The notes: generated by a model not told the origin, from the sequence alone. Positions 51,688 through 61,265 are shown, counted from the first letter of the stretch. The stretch is 62,797 bases of DNA from an uncultured Lachnospiraceae bacterium (GCA_947629865.1 CANRFJ010000017.1:1-62797); one strand, 5' to 3'. A program made the numbers and translations.

Positions 51688-51990
51688 ATGAAGGAAAAGA
51701 AAAACTTTGTCGAGACAATAAAGTATGCCTGGGGCGAGATTTCCATGAGGGAAAAGGTTCTTTTGTGCGCCCAGAGCGCTCTGGCGGTTGGAATTTTGTT
51801 GGTGATTCTGTCAGAGACGGTGGGGATATTGTCAACGGCGGTTGTAAATGTAACGGCTCTGTCGCTGCTCATACTGCTTCTGATTGTGAGCGCCGTCCGC
51901 AGTTATCCCAGAAGGAAAATGTCGATGGTAATCTACATTATCTGCGCACTGATGGTGGCCGTAATCCTGGCGACGGGAGCCTTTGCATAA
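51688..51990 (+). CDS. Small two- or three-helix membrane protein, 100 aa
   Basis: A short amphipathic start (MKEKKNFVETIKYAWGEIS) is followed by hydrophobic helices at about 24-45, 50-68 and 79-98. AAAGGAGAAGCG precedes ATG 51688. No family was assigned. The gene ends just before the fatty-acid cluster promoter. Confidence 0.6.
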   Translation: MKEKKNFVETIKYAWGEISMREKVLLCAQSALAVGILLVILSETVGILSTAVVNVTALSLLILLLIVSAVRSYPRRKMSMVIYIICALMVAVILATGAFA

Positions 51991-52029
51991 AAAGATTTCT
52001 ATTTTTTCTAAGAACATGGCGGCCAATTC

Positions 52030-52086
52030 TTGACAAACAGTGGCGGATACGTTAAAATATCTCTTGATTCAAGTCGTATTTGAATC
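52030..52086 (+). promoter_or_regulatory. acpP promoter with overlapping palindrome
   Basis: TTGACA at 52030 and TAAAAT at 52053 with a 17-bp spacer. Around the expected start site lies an inverted repeat, GATTCAA-N7-TTGAATC (52066-52086), a plausible operator for a fatty-acid regulator of the FabT/FapR kind, although it does not match the textbook consensus of either. Confidence 0.6.
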
Positions 52087-52170
52087 GGGAAGTATTTTGA
52101 AGGCATCTGCCGGACGCCAGCGATGGGGCGGCAGAAGTAAAAAAGTAAAGAATAAAGGAGAAATAGTATT

Positions 52171-52401
52171 ATGTTAGAAAAGATGCAGGAACTTATTGCA
52201 GATCAGTTAAGTGTGGATGCAGATTCTATTACAGAGGCTTCTTCTTTCAAGGACGATCTGGGGGCGGATTCCCTGGATCTCTACGAGCTGATTATGGCAT
52301 TGGAGGAGGAGTACGATATTGAGATCCCTACCGACGATTTGGAGAGTATCAATACGGTAGGCGATGTCATCAATTTCCTGAAGGAAAAAGGTGTAGAGTA
52401 A
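52171..52401 (+). CDS. acpP: Acyl carrier protein
   Basis: A 76-aa acidic protein with the phosphopantetheine site DLGADSLD (Ser36). Carries growing acyl chains in type II fatty-acid synthesis. First gene of the cluster; AAAGGAGAAATAGTATT precedes the ATG. A hairpin separates it from fabD. Confidence 0.97.
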   Translation: MLEKMQELIADQLSVDADSITEASSFKDDLGADSLDLYELIMALEEEYDIEIPTDDLESINTVGDVINFLKEKGVE

Positions 52402-52439
52402 TATCAAATGCACATATGCCTGGAGACAGGTTCTGATTG

Positions 52440-52480
52440 ACACCAAGAGGGGTGTGGATACAACCGCCCTGTCTTGGTGT
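52440..52480 (+). terminator. Hairpin between acpP and fabD
   Basis: ACACCAAG at 52440-52447 pairs with CTTGGTGT at 52473-52480, with partial inner pairing and a weak T/A tail. Could act as an attenuator that gives acpP higher expression than the fab genes. Confidence 0.45.
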
Positions 52481-52521
52481 TAATTATATCATTAAGCAAA
52501 CATGTTGGAATGGAGGCAAAA

Positions 52522-53454
52522 ATGGGTAAGATTGCTTTTGTGTTCCCCGGACAGGGGGCGCAGGCGGTGGGAATGGGAAAGGACGTGTATGAACACTCAG
52601 AGATCGCCAGGGAAATATTTGACAGAGCCAGCGAGGCAGTGAATCTGGATCTGAAGGCGCTCTGCTTTGAGGAAAATGAGGATATTCACATTACCGAGTA
52701 CACACAGGTGTGTCTGCTGACTACCAGCGTGGCGATCATGGAAGTGCTCAGAGATCGTGGAATCCAGCCGGATGTGGCAGCGGGCCTGAGCCTGGGCGAG
52801 TACTGTGCGCTCGTGACGGCCGGCTCCATGAATTATGTGGACGCGGCAAAGGCGGTGCGCCAGCGCGGAATCTTCATGCAGGAGGAAGTGCCGGCCGGAG
52901 AGGGCGGCATGGCGGCGATTCTCGGACTGGACGCCGGGGAGATAGAGAAGACGATAGCCGGTATGGGCGAGGTTCAGATCGCAAATTACAACTGTCCGGG
53001 CCAGATCGTGATCTCCGGCAAAAAGGACAAGGTTGTAGAGGCGGCGGACAGGTTAAAGGAAGCCGGTGCAAAGAGAGCAGTTCTTCTCAATGTCAGCGGC
53101 CCCTTCCATTCCAGCCTGTTGGTGGGCGCCGGAGCCAAACTGGAAAAGGTTCTGGACGGACTGGAGATCAAAAAACCGCAGATTCCCTATGTGGCCAATG
53201 TAAATGCCCGCTATGTGACGGAGCAGGCGGAGATCGAGCCTCTGTTAGTGCAGCAGGTATCCAATTCGGTGCGCTGGCAGCAGTGTGTGGAAACAATGGC
53301 GGCAGACGGCGTGGAGACTTTTGTGGAGCTGGGACCGGGAAGGACTCTGGCCGGATTTAACAGAAAGATTTCCAAGGCAATCGGGAAGGAACTGACCACC
53401 TATACCGTGGGCACGATGGAAGACATTGAGAAGGTGGCAGAGATATTGAAATAA
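52522..53454 (+). CDS. fabD: Malonyl-CoA:ACP transacylase
   Basis: A 310-aa enzyme loading malonate from CoA onto ACP. The active-site Ser lies in GLSLGEY (usually GHSLGE) and the catalytic His in NVSGPFHSSL. ATG 52522 follows TGGAGGCAAAA. Cotranscribed with fabG. Confidence 0.93.
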   Translation: MGKIAFVFPGQGAQAVGMGKDVYEHSEIAREIFDRASEAVNLDLKALCFEENEDIHITEYTQVCLLTTSVAIMEVLRDRGIQPDVAAGLSLGEYCALVTAGSMNYVDAAKAVRQRGIFMQEEVPAGEGGMAAILGLDAGEIEKTIAGMGEVQIANYNCPGQIVISGKKDKVVEAADRLKEAGAKRAVLLNVSGPFHSSLLVGAGAKLEKVLDGLEIKKPQIPYVANVNARYVTEQAEIEPLLVQQVSNSVRWQQCVETMAADGVETFVELGPGRTLAGFNRKISKAIGKELTTYTVGTMEDIEKVAEILK

Positions 53455-53493
53455 GTGTGCGCAGAAGCAAGCGCGGCAGAAATGGAGGATATG

Positions 53494-54237
53494 ATGTTAT
53501 TGGAAGGAAAGGTTGCCGTAGTGACGGGCGCAAGCCGTGGAATCGGCCGCAGCATAGCTCTTGCCCTGGCAGGAGAAGGAGCCGCAGTGATAGTAAATTA
53601 TAACGGTTCAAAGGAACGGGCTGACGAGGTCGTGTCGGAGATTGAGAAAAACGGCGGCAAGGCCGTGGCTATTCAGTGCAACGTCAGTGATTTTGGACAG
53701 GCGAAAGAATTTTTTGCCGATGTGGTAAAAGAGTATGGTAAAATCGACATTCTTGTAAACAATGCCGGCATCACCAGAGACAATCTGATTATGAAGATGT
53801 CCGAGGAGGAATTTCAGGACGTGATTCAGACCAATCTGGCGGGGACGTTTAACGGAATCAAGTTTGTCACGAGGCCAATGATGAAGCAGAGATACGGACA
53901 TATTATCAATATTTCCTCGGTGTCGGGCGTGACCGGCAATATGGGACAGGCAAATTATTCCGCTTCCAAGGCGGGCGTGATCGGACTCACCAAGGCAGCC
54001 GCCAAGGAACTGGCTTCCCGTAATATCACCGTGAACGCCATTGCGCCTGGTTTTATTGCCACCGAGATGACGGAGAAGCTTTCGGAGGCAGTGAGGGAGG
54101 AAGCATGTAAAAATATCCCCTTGAGGGAATTTGGAAAACCGGAAGATGTGGCGGAGGCCGTACTGTTCCTCGCTTCGGACAAAGCGAGATACATAACGGG
54201 ACAGGTACTCTGTGTAGATGGCGGAATTGCCATGTAG
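53494..54237 (+). CDS. fabG: 3-oxoacyl-ACP reductase
   Basis: A 247-aa short-chain dehydrogenase. NADPH-binding TGASRGIG, catalytic Ser and YxxxK in ISSVSG and YSASK, and the C-terminal GGIAM are present. ATG 53494 (or 53491) follows GGAGG. Reduces 3-oxoacyl-ACP to 3-hydroxyacyl-ACP. Confidence 0.95.
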   Translation: MLLEGKVAVVTGASRGIGRSIALALAGEGAAVIVNYNGSKERADEVVSEIEKNGGKAVAIQCNVSDFGQAKEFFADVVKEYGKIDILVNNAGITRDNLIMKMSEEEFQDVIQTNLAGTFNGIKFVTRPMMKQRYGHIINISSVSGVTGNMGQANYSASKAGVIGLTKAAAKELASRNITVNAIAPGFIATEMTEKLSEAVREEACKNIPLREFGKPEDVAEAVLFLASDKARYITGQVLCVDGGIAM

Positions 54238-54274
54238 TATTTTATCAGTTGTACATAACAGAATGGAGGAAAAA

Positions 54275-55510
54275 ATGAGCAGACGTGTAGTCGTTACCGG
54301 AATGGGGGCTGTCACTCCGATTGGTAACAGTGTAAAAGAATTTTGGGAAAATGTAAAAAAAGGAACGGTTGGTATCGGGCCGAATACCAAGTTTGATACC
54401 GGAGCATACAAGGCGCATCTTGCCGCAGAGGTAAAAAATTTTGACGCCTCAGAATTTATAGACAAGAAGTCAGCCCGCCGTATGGAAGATTTTTCAAAAT
54501 ATGCAGTGGTAGCAGCCAAAGAAGCGCTGGGGGACAGCGGCCTCGACATGGAACAGGAAGATCCGTTCATGGTGGGCTGCAGTGTGGGCTGTGGAATTGG
54601 AAGCCTGCAATGCGTTCAGAGTAATTATGAGAAACTTATCAACAAAGGCCCCAACCGCGTGGCGCCATTGATGATACCGATGCTGATTTCCAATATGGCG
54701 GCGGGAAATATTTCCATACAGTTTGGATTAAAGGGAAAGAATATCAATGTAGTGACCGCATGTGCTACGGGTACGCACTGCATAGGCGAGGGCTTTCGTT
54801 CTATTCAGTATGGCGAGGCGGACGTGATGGTGTCTGGCGGAGCCGAAGGTGCGATTACGGAGCTGGGTGTAGCCGGCTTTACCAGTCTGAATGCACTGAC
54901 GCTCTCGGACGATCCGAAACGGGCGTCTATCCCGTTTGACGTTGACCGGAGCGGTTTCGTCATGGGAGAGGGAGCCGGTATCCTTGTACTGGAGGAACTC
55001 GAACACGCAAAGAAGCGGGGCGCGCATATTTATGCCGAGGTGATAGGCTATGGAGCCACCAGCGACGCCTACCATGTGACGTCTCCGGCGGAGGATGGAA
55101 GCGGCGCGGCAAAGGCCATGGAATTCGCTATGAAAGACGCCGGAGTGAAACCGGAGGATATTGATTATATTAATGCACACGGGACAAGTACTCACATGAA
55201 CGATTTGTTTGAGACGAGGGCCATCAAGCTGGCGATGGGAGATGCGGCCTATAAATGCAAGGTGAGTTCAACCAAATCCATGGTCGGGCATCTTCTGGGC
55301 GCAGCCGGCGGCGTAGAGGCAATTACCTGCATCAAATCTATCAATGATAATTTCGTCCACGCCAATGCGGGCCTTGTCAATCAGGATCCGGAGTGCGATC
55401 TGGACTGTGTCAAAGAGGGAGTGAATACCGAGGTCAATGTGGCGCTGAGCAACTCACTTGGCTTTGGCGGACACAATGCAACTCTGATTTTCAGAGAATA
55501 TGAAGAATAA
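54275..55510 (+). CDS. fabF: 3-oxoacyl-ACP synthase II
   Basis: A 411-aa condensing enzyme with the active-site Cys in TACATGTHC and His residues in [11 protein letters not shown] and [13 protein letters not shown] 54275 follows TGGAGGAAAAA. Its end overlaps the start region of the fabZ frame. Confidence 0.96.
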   Translation: MSRRVVVTGMGAVTPIGNSVKEFWENVKKGTVGIGPNTKFDTGAYKAHLAAEVKNFDASEFIDKKSARRMEDFSKYAVVAAKEALGDSGLDMEQEDPFMVGCSVGCGIGSLQCVQSNYEKLINKGPNRVAPLMIPMLISNMAAGNISIQFGLKGKNINVVTACATGTHCIGEGFRSIQYGEADVMVSGGAEGAITELGVAGFTSLNALTLSDDPKRASIPFDVDRSGFVMGEGAGILVLEELEHAKKRGAHIYAEVIGYGATSDAYHVTSPAEDGSGAAKAMEFAMKDAGVKPEDIDYINAHGTSTHMNDLFETRAIKLAMGDAAYKCKVSSTKSMVGHLLGAAGGVEAITCIKSINDNFVHANAGLVNQDPECDLDCVKEGVNTEVNVALSNSLGFGGHNATLIFREYEE

Positions 55511-55535
55511 GAGACAGATGAACAGGGAGGAAGAT

Positions 55536-55979
55536 ATGCTGTTAGATATTAATGATATCCAGAAAATCATTCCGCACCGCTATCCGTTCCTCTTAGTAGA
55601 CTGCATTGAGGAAATGGAGCCGGGAGTGAAGGCGGTCGGATATAAAAATGTAACGATGAACGAGCCCTTTTTCCAGGGACATTTTCCCGCACAGCCGGTT
55701 ATGCCGGGCGTGCTCATCATTGAGGCGCTGGCCCAGGTAGGAGCCGTGGCGGTGCTCAGCCTGGAGGAAAACAAAGGAAAGCTTGCTTTTTTTGGCGGCA
55801 TAAAAAACGCAAAATTCCGCAGACAGGTCATTCCGGGAGACCGGCTGAGACTGGAGACGGAAATTATCAAATGCAAGGGGCCTATGGGAGTTGGCAAAGC
55901 AATCGCCAGCGTAGACGGCAAGGTGGCGGCAGAGGCTGAGATTACGTTTATGTGCGCACCGGCAGCGAAGGGAGAATAA
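55536..55979 (+). CDS. fabZ: 3-hydroxyacyl-ACP dehydratase
   Basis: A 147-aa hot-dog fold protein with the catalytic His in [11 protein letters not shown] and the Glu motif [16 protein letters not shown] 55536 follows GGGAGGAAGAT. Dehydrates 3-hydroxyacyl-ACP. Last fab gene: no fabK, fabH or acc genes follow. Confidence 0.96.
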   Translation: MLLDINDIQKIIPHRYPFLLVDCIEEMEPGVKAVGYKNVTMNEPFFQGHFPAQPVMPGVLIIEALAQVGAVAVLSLEENKGKLAFFGGIKNAKFRRQVIPGDRLRLETEIIKCKGPMGVGKAIASVDGKVAAEAEITFMCAPAAKGE

Positions 55980-56004
55980 GAACCTATTTAGAGAAGTGAG
56001 TTTT

Positions 56005-57399
56005 ATGAAAGAACAGGGAAAAGTGAATCTTCCGGAAAGGATATTTCATCTGGAGGAAAATCATACGGATGTAAGGACGGAGATACTGGCAGGAATCACT
56101 ACTTTTATGACGATGGCGTACATACTTGCAGTAAATCCGGCCATTCTGTCTGCAACCGGCATGGACAGTGGGGCTATATTTACGGCGACGGCCCTTGCCG
56201 CCATGTGCGGAACCCTTCTGATGGCGTTTATGGCGAATTATCCCTTCGTGCTGGCGCCCAGTATGGGATTGAATGCGTATTTTGCCTATACGGTGGTAAT
56301 ACGAATGGGTTATTCCTGGGAGATGGCGCTGGCGGCCGTATTTATTGAGGGGCTCATTTTTGTAATGCTCTCCCTTACCAATGTGCGTGAAGCCATATTC
56401 AATGCGATTCCGATAAGCCTCAAACATGCGGTGTCAGTGGGTATCGGCCTTTTTATTGCCTTTATTGGGCTGCAGAATGCCCGAATTGTCGTGGGCAGTT
56501 CGACACTGGTATCGCTCTATTCTTTTAAGGCTTCAATAGAGGAAGGAACCTTTACCAGAGAGGGAATCACAGTTGTTCTGGCGTTGGTGGGAATACTGAT
56601 TACCGGTGTTCTGGCGGCCAAACACATAAAGGGGAATATTCTGTGGGGGATTCTGGCGACATGGCTTCTGGGGATGCTCTGTCAGCTGACTGGCCTGTAC
56701 AGGCCGGATGCGGCGGCTGGTTTTCACAGTATGTTTCCGGATTTTTCTGGTGGTTTGGGGATCCCTTCTCTGGCACCCACTTTCATGAAAATGGATTTTT
56801 CCAAGGCGCTGTCGCTGGACTTTGTGGTAGTGCTGTTTGCTTTCTTATTTGTGGATATGTTTGATACGCTGGGAACGCTTATCGGCGTGGCCTCCAAGGC
56901 GGATATGCTTGACAAGGATGGAAAAATGCCGAGAATCCGAGGCGCTCTCCTGTCGGATTCGCTTGCTACTTCCTTTGGCGCCGTGCTGGGAACCTCCACT
57001 ACTACTACATTTGTAGAAAGCTCATCGGGGGTGGCTGAGGGAGGAAGAACTGGTCTGACGGCCATAGTTTCTGCCATACTGTTTGGACTGTCGCTGTTTT
57101 TGTCCCCTGTATTTCTGGCGATACCGTCCTTTGCCACAGCGCCTGCGCTGGTTGTGGTGGGATTTTTGATGATGGCGTCCATTGTAAAAATTGACTTTAC
57201 GGACTATACTGAAGCCATTCCGGCCTATATCTGCATCATTGCCATGCCGTTTATGTACAGCATTTCCGAGGGAATCTCCATGGGGGTTATAGCCTATGTT
57301 GTGCTTAATCTTGCGACTGGCAGGTTCCGCACAAAGAAGATCAGCGCGCTTATGTATGTGCTGTCCGTTTTGTTTGTGTTCAAATATATCCTAATCTAG
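56005..57399 (+). CDS. NCS2/AzgA-type purine permease
   Basis: A 464-aa membrane protein with about 12-14 helices. ITTFMTMAYILAVNP and MGLNAYFAYT are the signature of AzgA/PbuG-type adenine/hypoxanthine/guanine permeases, and FLFVDMFDTLGTLIGV is the conserved helix of the core domain. It ends 25 bp after fabZ began the unit, so it may be read from the fab promoter. No purine riboswitch fits in the 25-bp gap. Confidence 0.9.
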   Translation: MKEQGKVNLPERIFHLEENHTDVRTEILAGITTFMTMAYILAVNPAILSATGMDSGAIFTATALAAMCGTLLMAFMANYPFVLAPSMGLNAYFAYTVVIRMGYSWEMALAAVFIEGLIFVMLSLTNVREAIFNAIPISLKHAVSVGIGLFIAFIGLQNARIVVGSSTLVSLYSFKASIEEGTFTREGITVVLALVGILITGVLAAKHIKGNILWGILATWLLGMLCQLTGLYRPDAAAGFHSMFPDFSGGLGIPSLAPTFMKMDFSKALSLDFVVVLFAFLFVDMFDTLGTLIGVASKADMLDKDGKMPRIRGALLSDSLATSFGAVLGTSTTTTFVESSSGVAEGGRTGLTAIVSAILFGLSLFLSPVFLAIPSFATAPALVVVGFLMMASIVKIDFTDYTEAIPAYICIIAMPFMYSISEGISMGVIAYVVLNLATGRFRTKKISALMYVLSVLFVFKYILI

Positions 57400-58005
57400 T
57401 GCGGTTCCACCTGCTTTTGCCAACAGGGTGATGAGTTATATTATAGCAGTTTTAGGGATTCCTATACGGAACTGAGCGTATATAATATGCTCACGGGAGA
57501 AAACAGAATTATTTTGGATAAAGAAGCCCGCATGGAGCAGGTATTGGCCATAGATGACGAACGTATTTTTTATTTGAATTATGACGGGTGTATCATGGAG
57601 TGTAAATCAGATGGCACAAAAAGGGAAAAGTGCATGAAGTATTCTCCGGATACAGAGCCATTTGCCGTGGTAAAAGGAGGGGATACTCTTTGCTTTTATG
57701 ACGGCTTCAGTGTGGCAATGGTCTCTTTGAAAGACAAAACAGAAAAGAAATGTATAGCAATGGACAATGCTTCAGACTGTGTAATGGTAAGCGCGGGAAG
57801 CAAAGTATATGTTGCGATTGGAGAGTATAAGCTTGAGGGTCGGAGTGAAAAGGAGCCTGTAAAATCCAAATGGAACGGACTCTGGGAAATAGATATGGTA
57901 AAACCATATAATATGCGCAAAATATCCGATGTAGTACCGTCAAAGTTATATTGGAGAGACGGTATGCTTTACGATGAAAATTTCCATACCGTATTAAGCA
58001 GTTAG
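57400..58005 (+). pseudogene. 5'-truncated beta-propeller-like gene
   Basis: The frame is open and coding-like straight from the stop codon of the permease: GDELYYSSFRDSYTELSVYN, then NRIILDKEA and ERIFYLNYDG, the repeat pattern of DUF5050-type propeller proteins. There is no start codon with a ribosome binding site before the sequence is well inside the domain; the first ATG is at 57487. The N-terminal half has been lost, probably by deletion next to the permease. Confidence 0.6.
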
Positions 58006-58036
58006 TTGAGTACATTTATAATGGGAGGTGACAGCA

Positions 58037-58609
58037 ATGGAACATAAAGGCACAAAGGTATTGCAGACAGAAAGGCTGATTCTTCGACCATGGAGAGAGG
58101 ACGATGCAGAGGAAGCGTTTGCGAATTGGATGAATGATTCCGATGTAACCCGATATCTGACATGGACACCTCATGAGGATGTAGCGTTCACGCGAACCCT
58201 GCTCAGGTCATGGGAGGAAAAATCTAAGAATCCGGATTACTATCATTGGGCTATTGTTTTAAGGGAAGGGAACATTCTGATCGGAGATATTAATCTTATG
58301 AAGGTCGAGGAATATTCGGAGCGTGCTGAAATTGGTTATTGTATGGGAAAGCCCTGGTGGGGCAGAGGGATTATGACAGAGGCCTTTTTGGAGGTTTTGC
58401 GGTTCTGCTTTGAAGAAGTCGGATTCTACCGTCTGAGTGGGAGCCATGCAGCAGCAAATATTGGTTCTTCCCGCGTCATGGAAAAGTGCGGTCTTAGCTA
58501 TGAGGGAACACGCAGAAAAGTTCAGCGGCTGCGCTCCACGGGCGAGCGTGTGGACATGATTGAGCGCGGTATTTTGCGGGAAGATTATTTTCAGGATAAA
58601 AGAATATAA
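58037..58609 (+). CDS. GNAT acetyltransferase of the RimJ/RimL type
   Basis: A 190-aa protein: TERLILRPWREDDAEEAF at the start, acetyl-CoA motif GYCMGKPWWGRGIMTEAF, and a C-terminal SRVMEKCGLSYEGTRR. GGGAGGTGACAGCA precedes ATG 58037. Likely modifies a protein or small-molecule amine; substrate unknown. Confidence 0.88.
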   Translation: MEHKGTKVLQTERLILRPWREDDAEEAFANWMNDSDVTRYLTWTPHEDVAFTRTLLRSWEEKSKNPDYYHWAIVLREGNILIGDINLMKVEEYSERAEIGYCMGKPWWGRGIMTEAFLEVLRFCFEEVGFYRLSGSHAAANIGSSRVMEKCGLSYEGTRRKVQRLRSTGERVDMIERGILREDYFQDKRI

Positions 58610-58651
58610 GATTGAGCGCGGTTCTCATATGAGATTGAGCGCAGTTCTCAT
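58609..58651 (+). repeat. Two 20-bp direct repeats before the lipoprotein promoter
   Basis: 58609-58628 and 58632-58651 differ at one base, 3 bp apart, and end 4 bp before the -35 box at 58655. A dimeric regulator could bind here. Confidence 0.6.
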
Positions 58652-58654
58652 ACA

Positions 58655-58683
58655 TTGACTTTTGGAGAAATACTTGCTAATAT
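58655..58683 (+). promoter_or_regulatory. Promoter of the DUF4352-like lipoprotein
   Basis: TTGACT at 58655 and TAATAT at 58678 with a 17-bp spacer. Confidence 0.65.
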
Positions 58684-58724
58684 AGATGCTGTATATAACA
58701 AATGAAAGATAGGAGTGTAGTTTT

Positions 58725-59327
58725 ATGAAAAAGAGATTATTTGCATTGACATCGTGTGTTGTATTGTCCGTGGCAGTTTTGTCCGGCTGCAGTGCTTCTA
58801 CTGTTCAGAAGATTACGGAAGTGGCGGAGAAAGCATCGGAACAGGCGGAGACGCCTTCGGATGCAGAGACGACGCCAAGTCCGACGCCGGCTCCCAAGGA
58901 GACAACCCTTGCTCTGAAAAAGACGGCTACGGTGGGCGACTGGAAGTTTACCGTGAAAAAAACAACTGTCAAGAACAAGATTCGTACCAGCCAGTTTATG
59001 GAGGCAAAGGCAGACAAGGGGAACCGTCTGGTGATTGCTTCAATCACAGTTACCAATATGGGCAAGAAAAAAGGAACTTTTCTCCCGATGGTCGGCATGA
59101 AAAACACAATGGTGACAGCCAAACTGCTCGATAAAGACGGACGCGAATATCAGCCGTCCGCTGTGACAGGCTACGAAAAAGACATAGCCAATAAGAGTAT
59201 AAAACCTCTTGAGAAAAAGAGCGGGATTCTGGTGTTTAATATACCAAAGAAGGTCACAAAGAATTTGAAATCCTGCAAGATCCGGATTGGGACGGAAGGA
59301 GAATCCGTTCTCTATCCGGCGAAGTGA
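58725..59327 (+). CDS. DUF4352-like lipoprotein, 200 aa
   Basis: Lipobox VLSG-Cys22, a Glu/Thr/Pro-rich linker (residues 30-65), then an Ig-like domain of about 130 residues with GNRLVIASITVTNMGKKKG and ILVFNIPKK typical of DUF4352. GATAGGAGTGTAGTTTT precedes the ATG. Anchored outside the membrane; ligand unknown. Confidence 0.82.
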   Translation: MKKRLFALTSCVVLSVAVLSGCSASTVQKITEVAEKASEQAETPSDAETTPSPTPAPKETTLALKKTATVGDWKFTVKKTTVKNKIRTSQFMEAKADKGNRLVIASITVTNMGKKKGTFLPMVGMKNTMVTAKLLDKDGREYQPSAVTGYEKDIANKSIKPLEKKSGILVFNIPKKVTKNLKSCKIRIGTEGESVLYPAK

Positions 59328-59366
59328 GTGGGTTCAGACAATACAAAAAGCATTTTGGTAAGGAGA

Positions 59367-59397
59367 GCCGCCCCACCTGTTTTATGGTGGGGCGGTT
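59367..59397. terminator. Hairpin between convergent genes
   Basis: A stem of ten GC-rich pairs (59368-59377 with 59386-59395), without a clear T-run on either side; probably ends both the lipoprotein and NYN transcripts. Confidence 0.5.
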
Positions 59398-60091
59398 AGG
59401 CTTCCTCTATACTTCTTAGGTGTGGAGTACGTATGCCATCAATATGTTCAAATAAATCTTTTTTTATGGTAGCTCCCATTGGATCCAATATAAAATCAAT
59501 TCCCTCTCTTCGGGCCTGCTTGGCAGCGGGGACAAAATCACTATCGCCAGATATTAGTATAATTTGATTTACCTGCTGTTTGTAGGCCAATGAAGATATA
59601 TCGACACCAATTCTCATATCAACGCCTTTTTGTTCAATGTTTAATTGTATGTCCTCTTGCGTAAGGCTTGTGACGGCGAGTTCGCCAAGTAAAAGTTTTT
59701 TTGTGGTGTCTGGTTTAATAAAATAATTCAACTGAGAATCTGATAATCTTCCGAGTCTAAGGGCAAATTTTCTATGGTGTTTTAATTCATCTAAAAAAGT
59801 TGTCATCCATGTATATTCAGATGATTTTTTTAAACTTTCCGTTTTTCGTGTAATGGGATTGTAAATATTTTTTTCGGCGGGCGGACAGTCGTAATAAAAA
59901 ACCCGGTAGAGATATCTGTGTTCATATTTATCAAGGAGATGTTTATTACAATATCTTTGTAGTTCGTCTGCTCTTTGCTTTGGTGTTTTCTTTCCATAAA
60001 GTAAACGAGCTCGTTTTCTGTAAAAACCGCCATCAACTAAAATCGCAGTGCGTATATGATGTTTATCAGACTGTCTTTTGTTTTCTTCCAT
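59396..60091 (-). CDS. NYN-domain (LabA/DUF88-like) ribonuclease candidate
   Basis: A 231-aa protein with a PIN-like NYN fold: ILVDGGFY (first acidic residue), VDMRIGVDISSLA and ILISGDSDFVPAAKQARREG. The carboxylates for metal binding are present. ATG 60091 follows GGGAGGATATTT; the longer frame lacks a ribosome binding site. NYN proteins process or degrade RNA, and some belong to defence or toxin systems. It is a single gene beside small orphan ORFs. Confidence 0.85.
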   Translation of the reverse strand: MEENKRQSDKHHIRTAILVDGGFYRKRARLLYGKKTPKQRADELQRYCNKHLLDKYEHRYLYRVFYYDCPPAEKNIYNPITRKTESLKKSSEYTWMTTFLDELKHHRKFALRLGRLSDSQLNYFIKPDTTKKLLLGELAVTSLTQEDIQLNIEQKGVDMRIGVDISSLAYKQQVNQIILISGDSDFVPAAKQARREGIDFILDPMGATIKKDLFEHIDGIRTPHLRSIEEA

Positions 60092-60273
60092 AAATATCCT
60101 CCCACTCCCCAAAATAAAGCCCAAGGCGTTGTCACTTCCCATATATTGGGAGAACGTTGCCATGGGCAAGTTAACTTGTGTACTACACTTTTATAATATG
60201 TCCAAATATGGCATTTGTCAATACATAATTTTATACTTTTATAGTAGGAATGGAAGACAAATCAGGATTGTAA

Positions 60274-60657
60274 GGAGTAAAGAATGATGGTACAATAGAA
60301 CCGAAGAAAGAAACCATACAGAGTTTAGACAAGTTGAAAAAATCAGAAATTAGTGAAACTGATTATGATAAATATTTGAGTATCATAAACGATTACGGCA
60401 ATTCTGATATTGTATATATGGATAAACTGTCAACTAAAACATCAAGAAAAAAGCTATTGCAACAAATTTATAGGGATTTGGGACTTGATGCAAGTAATCA
60501 GGCGAAAACCAAAACTATATGCAGACAATATGAAGCTGCATCTGAAATGTGGGCAAATATTATGAGTGCAGAAGTTTGTGGCGGTGAATCGTTGGAATAT
60601 GTTAAGAAGTATCTTCCAAACAGTTATCAGGCAATGCTTGATATTTTGAAGGGGTGA
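60274..60657 (+). pseudogene. Hypothetical gene without a clear start, probably 5'-truncated
   Basis: The frame is open from 60274 and coding-like upstream of the first possible start (TTG 60334), with DGTIEPKKETIQSLDKLKK running into the body. The remaining protein is charged and helical (for example SRKKLLQQIYRDLGL). It ends 5 bp before the next small gene. No family was recognised. Confidence 0.45.
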
Positions 60658-60662
60658 AATAA

Positions 60663-60842
60663 ATGAATGAACTGGATGAAGCGTTAGAACTGTATGAACA
60701 AACATTTAATGATTCTTTTCCTATGTTTCCTATGATGGGGAAACCGCCGGATGAAGTAATAGACATTATCAATAAATGTGTTTCTGAAAAGAAAGATGTT
60801 TATGATATGGGTTTTCTATCGTTAAAAGATACAGTTTATTGA
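60663..60842 (+). CDS. Small hypothetical protein, 59 aa
   Basis: An acidic helical peptide starting MNELDEALELYEQTFNDSFP, with AAGGGGTGAAATAA upstream, adjacent to the previous gene and ended by a hairpin. The pair looks like a cargo unit of a decayed mobile element. Confidence 0.55.
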   Translation: MNELDEALELYEQTFNDSFPMFPMMGKPPDEVIDIINKCVSEKKDVYDMGFLSLKDTVY

Positions 60843-60846
60843 TGTG

Positions 60847-60877
60847 AAAAAGCACCTGTCAAATTGACGGTGCTTTT
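60847..60877 (+). terminator. Terminator after the small gene pair
   Basis: AAAAGCACC...GGTGCTTTT: about 13 pairs around a short loop, T-rich end. Confidence 0.75.
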
Positions 60878-60903
60878 ATTGCTGAAGTAGAAAGGAGCCA
60901 GGC

Positions 60904-61101
60904 ATGTTTTCCGTCAAATGTGCAAAAAGGGTTTGTTCGGGCTTGTTTTCGATAGATGAAGGCACCCGTTGGAACATAAAAGGCATAAAATATGATGCCG
61001 ATATAAAAAAATCCATGGTGTTCATAGACGAAAAAGATCAGACTGACGCATGGGTAGAGATACCACAAAACATTCTTGCAGAATGTTTTAAAGCAGAATG
61101 A
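60904..61101 (+). CDS. Small hypothetical protein, 65 aa
   Basis: It starts MFSVKCAKRVCSGLFSIDEG with AAAGGAGCCAGGC upstream. Beta-rich, with two N-terminal cysteines. Similar short genes occur in clostridial integrative elements. Function unknown. Confidence 0.55.
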   Translation: MFSVKCAKRVCSGLFSIDEGTRWNIKGIKYDADIKKSMVFIDEKDQTDAWVEIPQNILAECFKAE

Positions 61102-61146
61102 GGGGTTGAATACAGTGGATTCTACAGCATATATACGCTTAATCCG

Positions 61147-61187
61147 TACACCAATTTATACACCATTTACACCAATTTTACACCAAA
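61147..61187. repeat. Short tandem TACACCAATTT-like repeats
   Basis: Four imperfect copies of a 10-12 bp unit (TACACCAATTTA and variants). They mark the end of the AT-rich accessory block and may be recombinase arm or attachment sites. Confidence 0.5.
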
Positions 61188-61265
61188 ATAGTGGCAAGAT
61201 ATGGCAACTTATGGACAGATACGGCAATCAGGCAAACTGCCACAAATAGCGAAAATCCGCCGGAT

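Noticed and set aside
57397-57399. TAG readthrough joining the permease to the propeller-like sequence
   Set aside because: The frames agree, but that has a one-in-three chance; the two parts belong to unrelated families and nothing points to recoding.
61147-61187. CRISPR array
   Set aside because: The units are 10-12 bp tandem repeats without spacers of constant length, and no cas gene is in the window.
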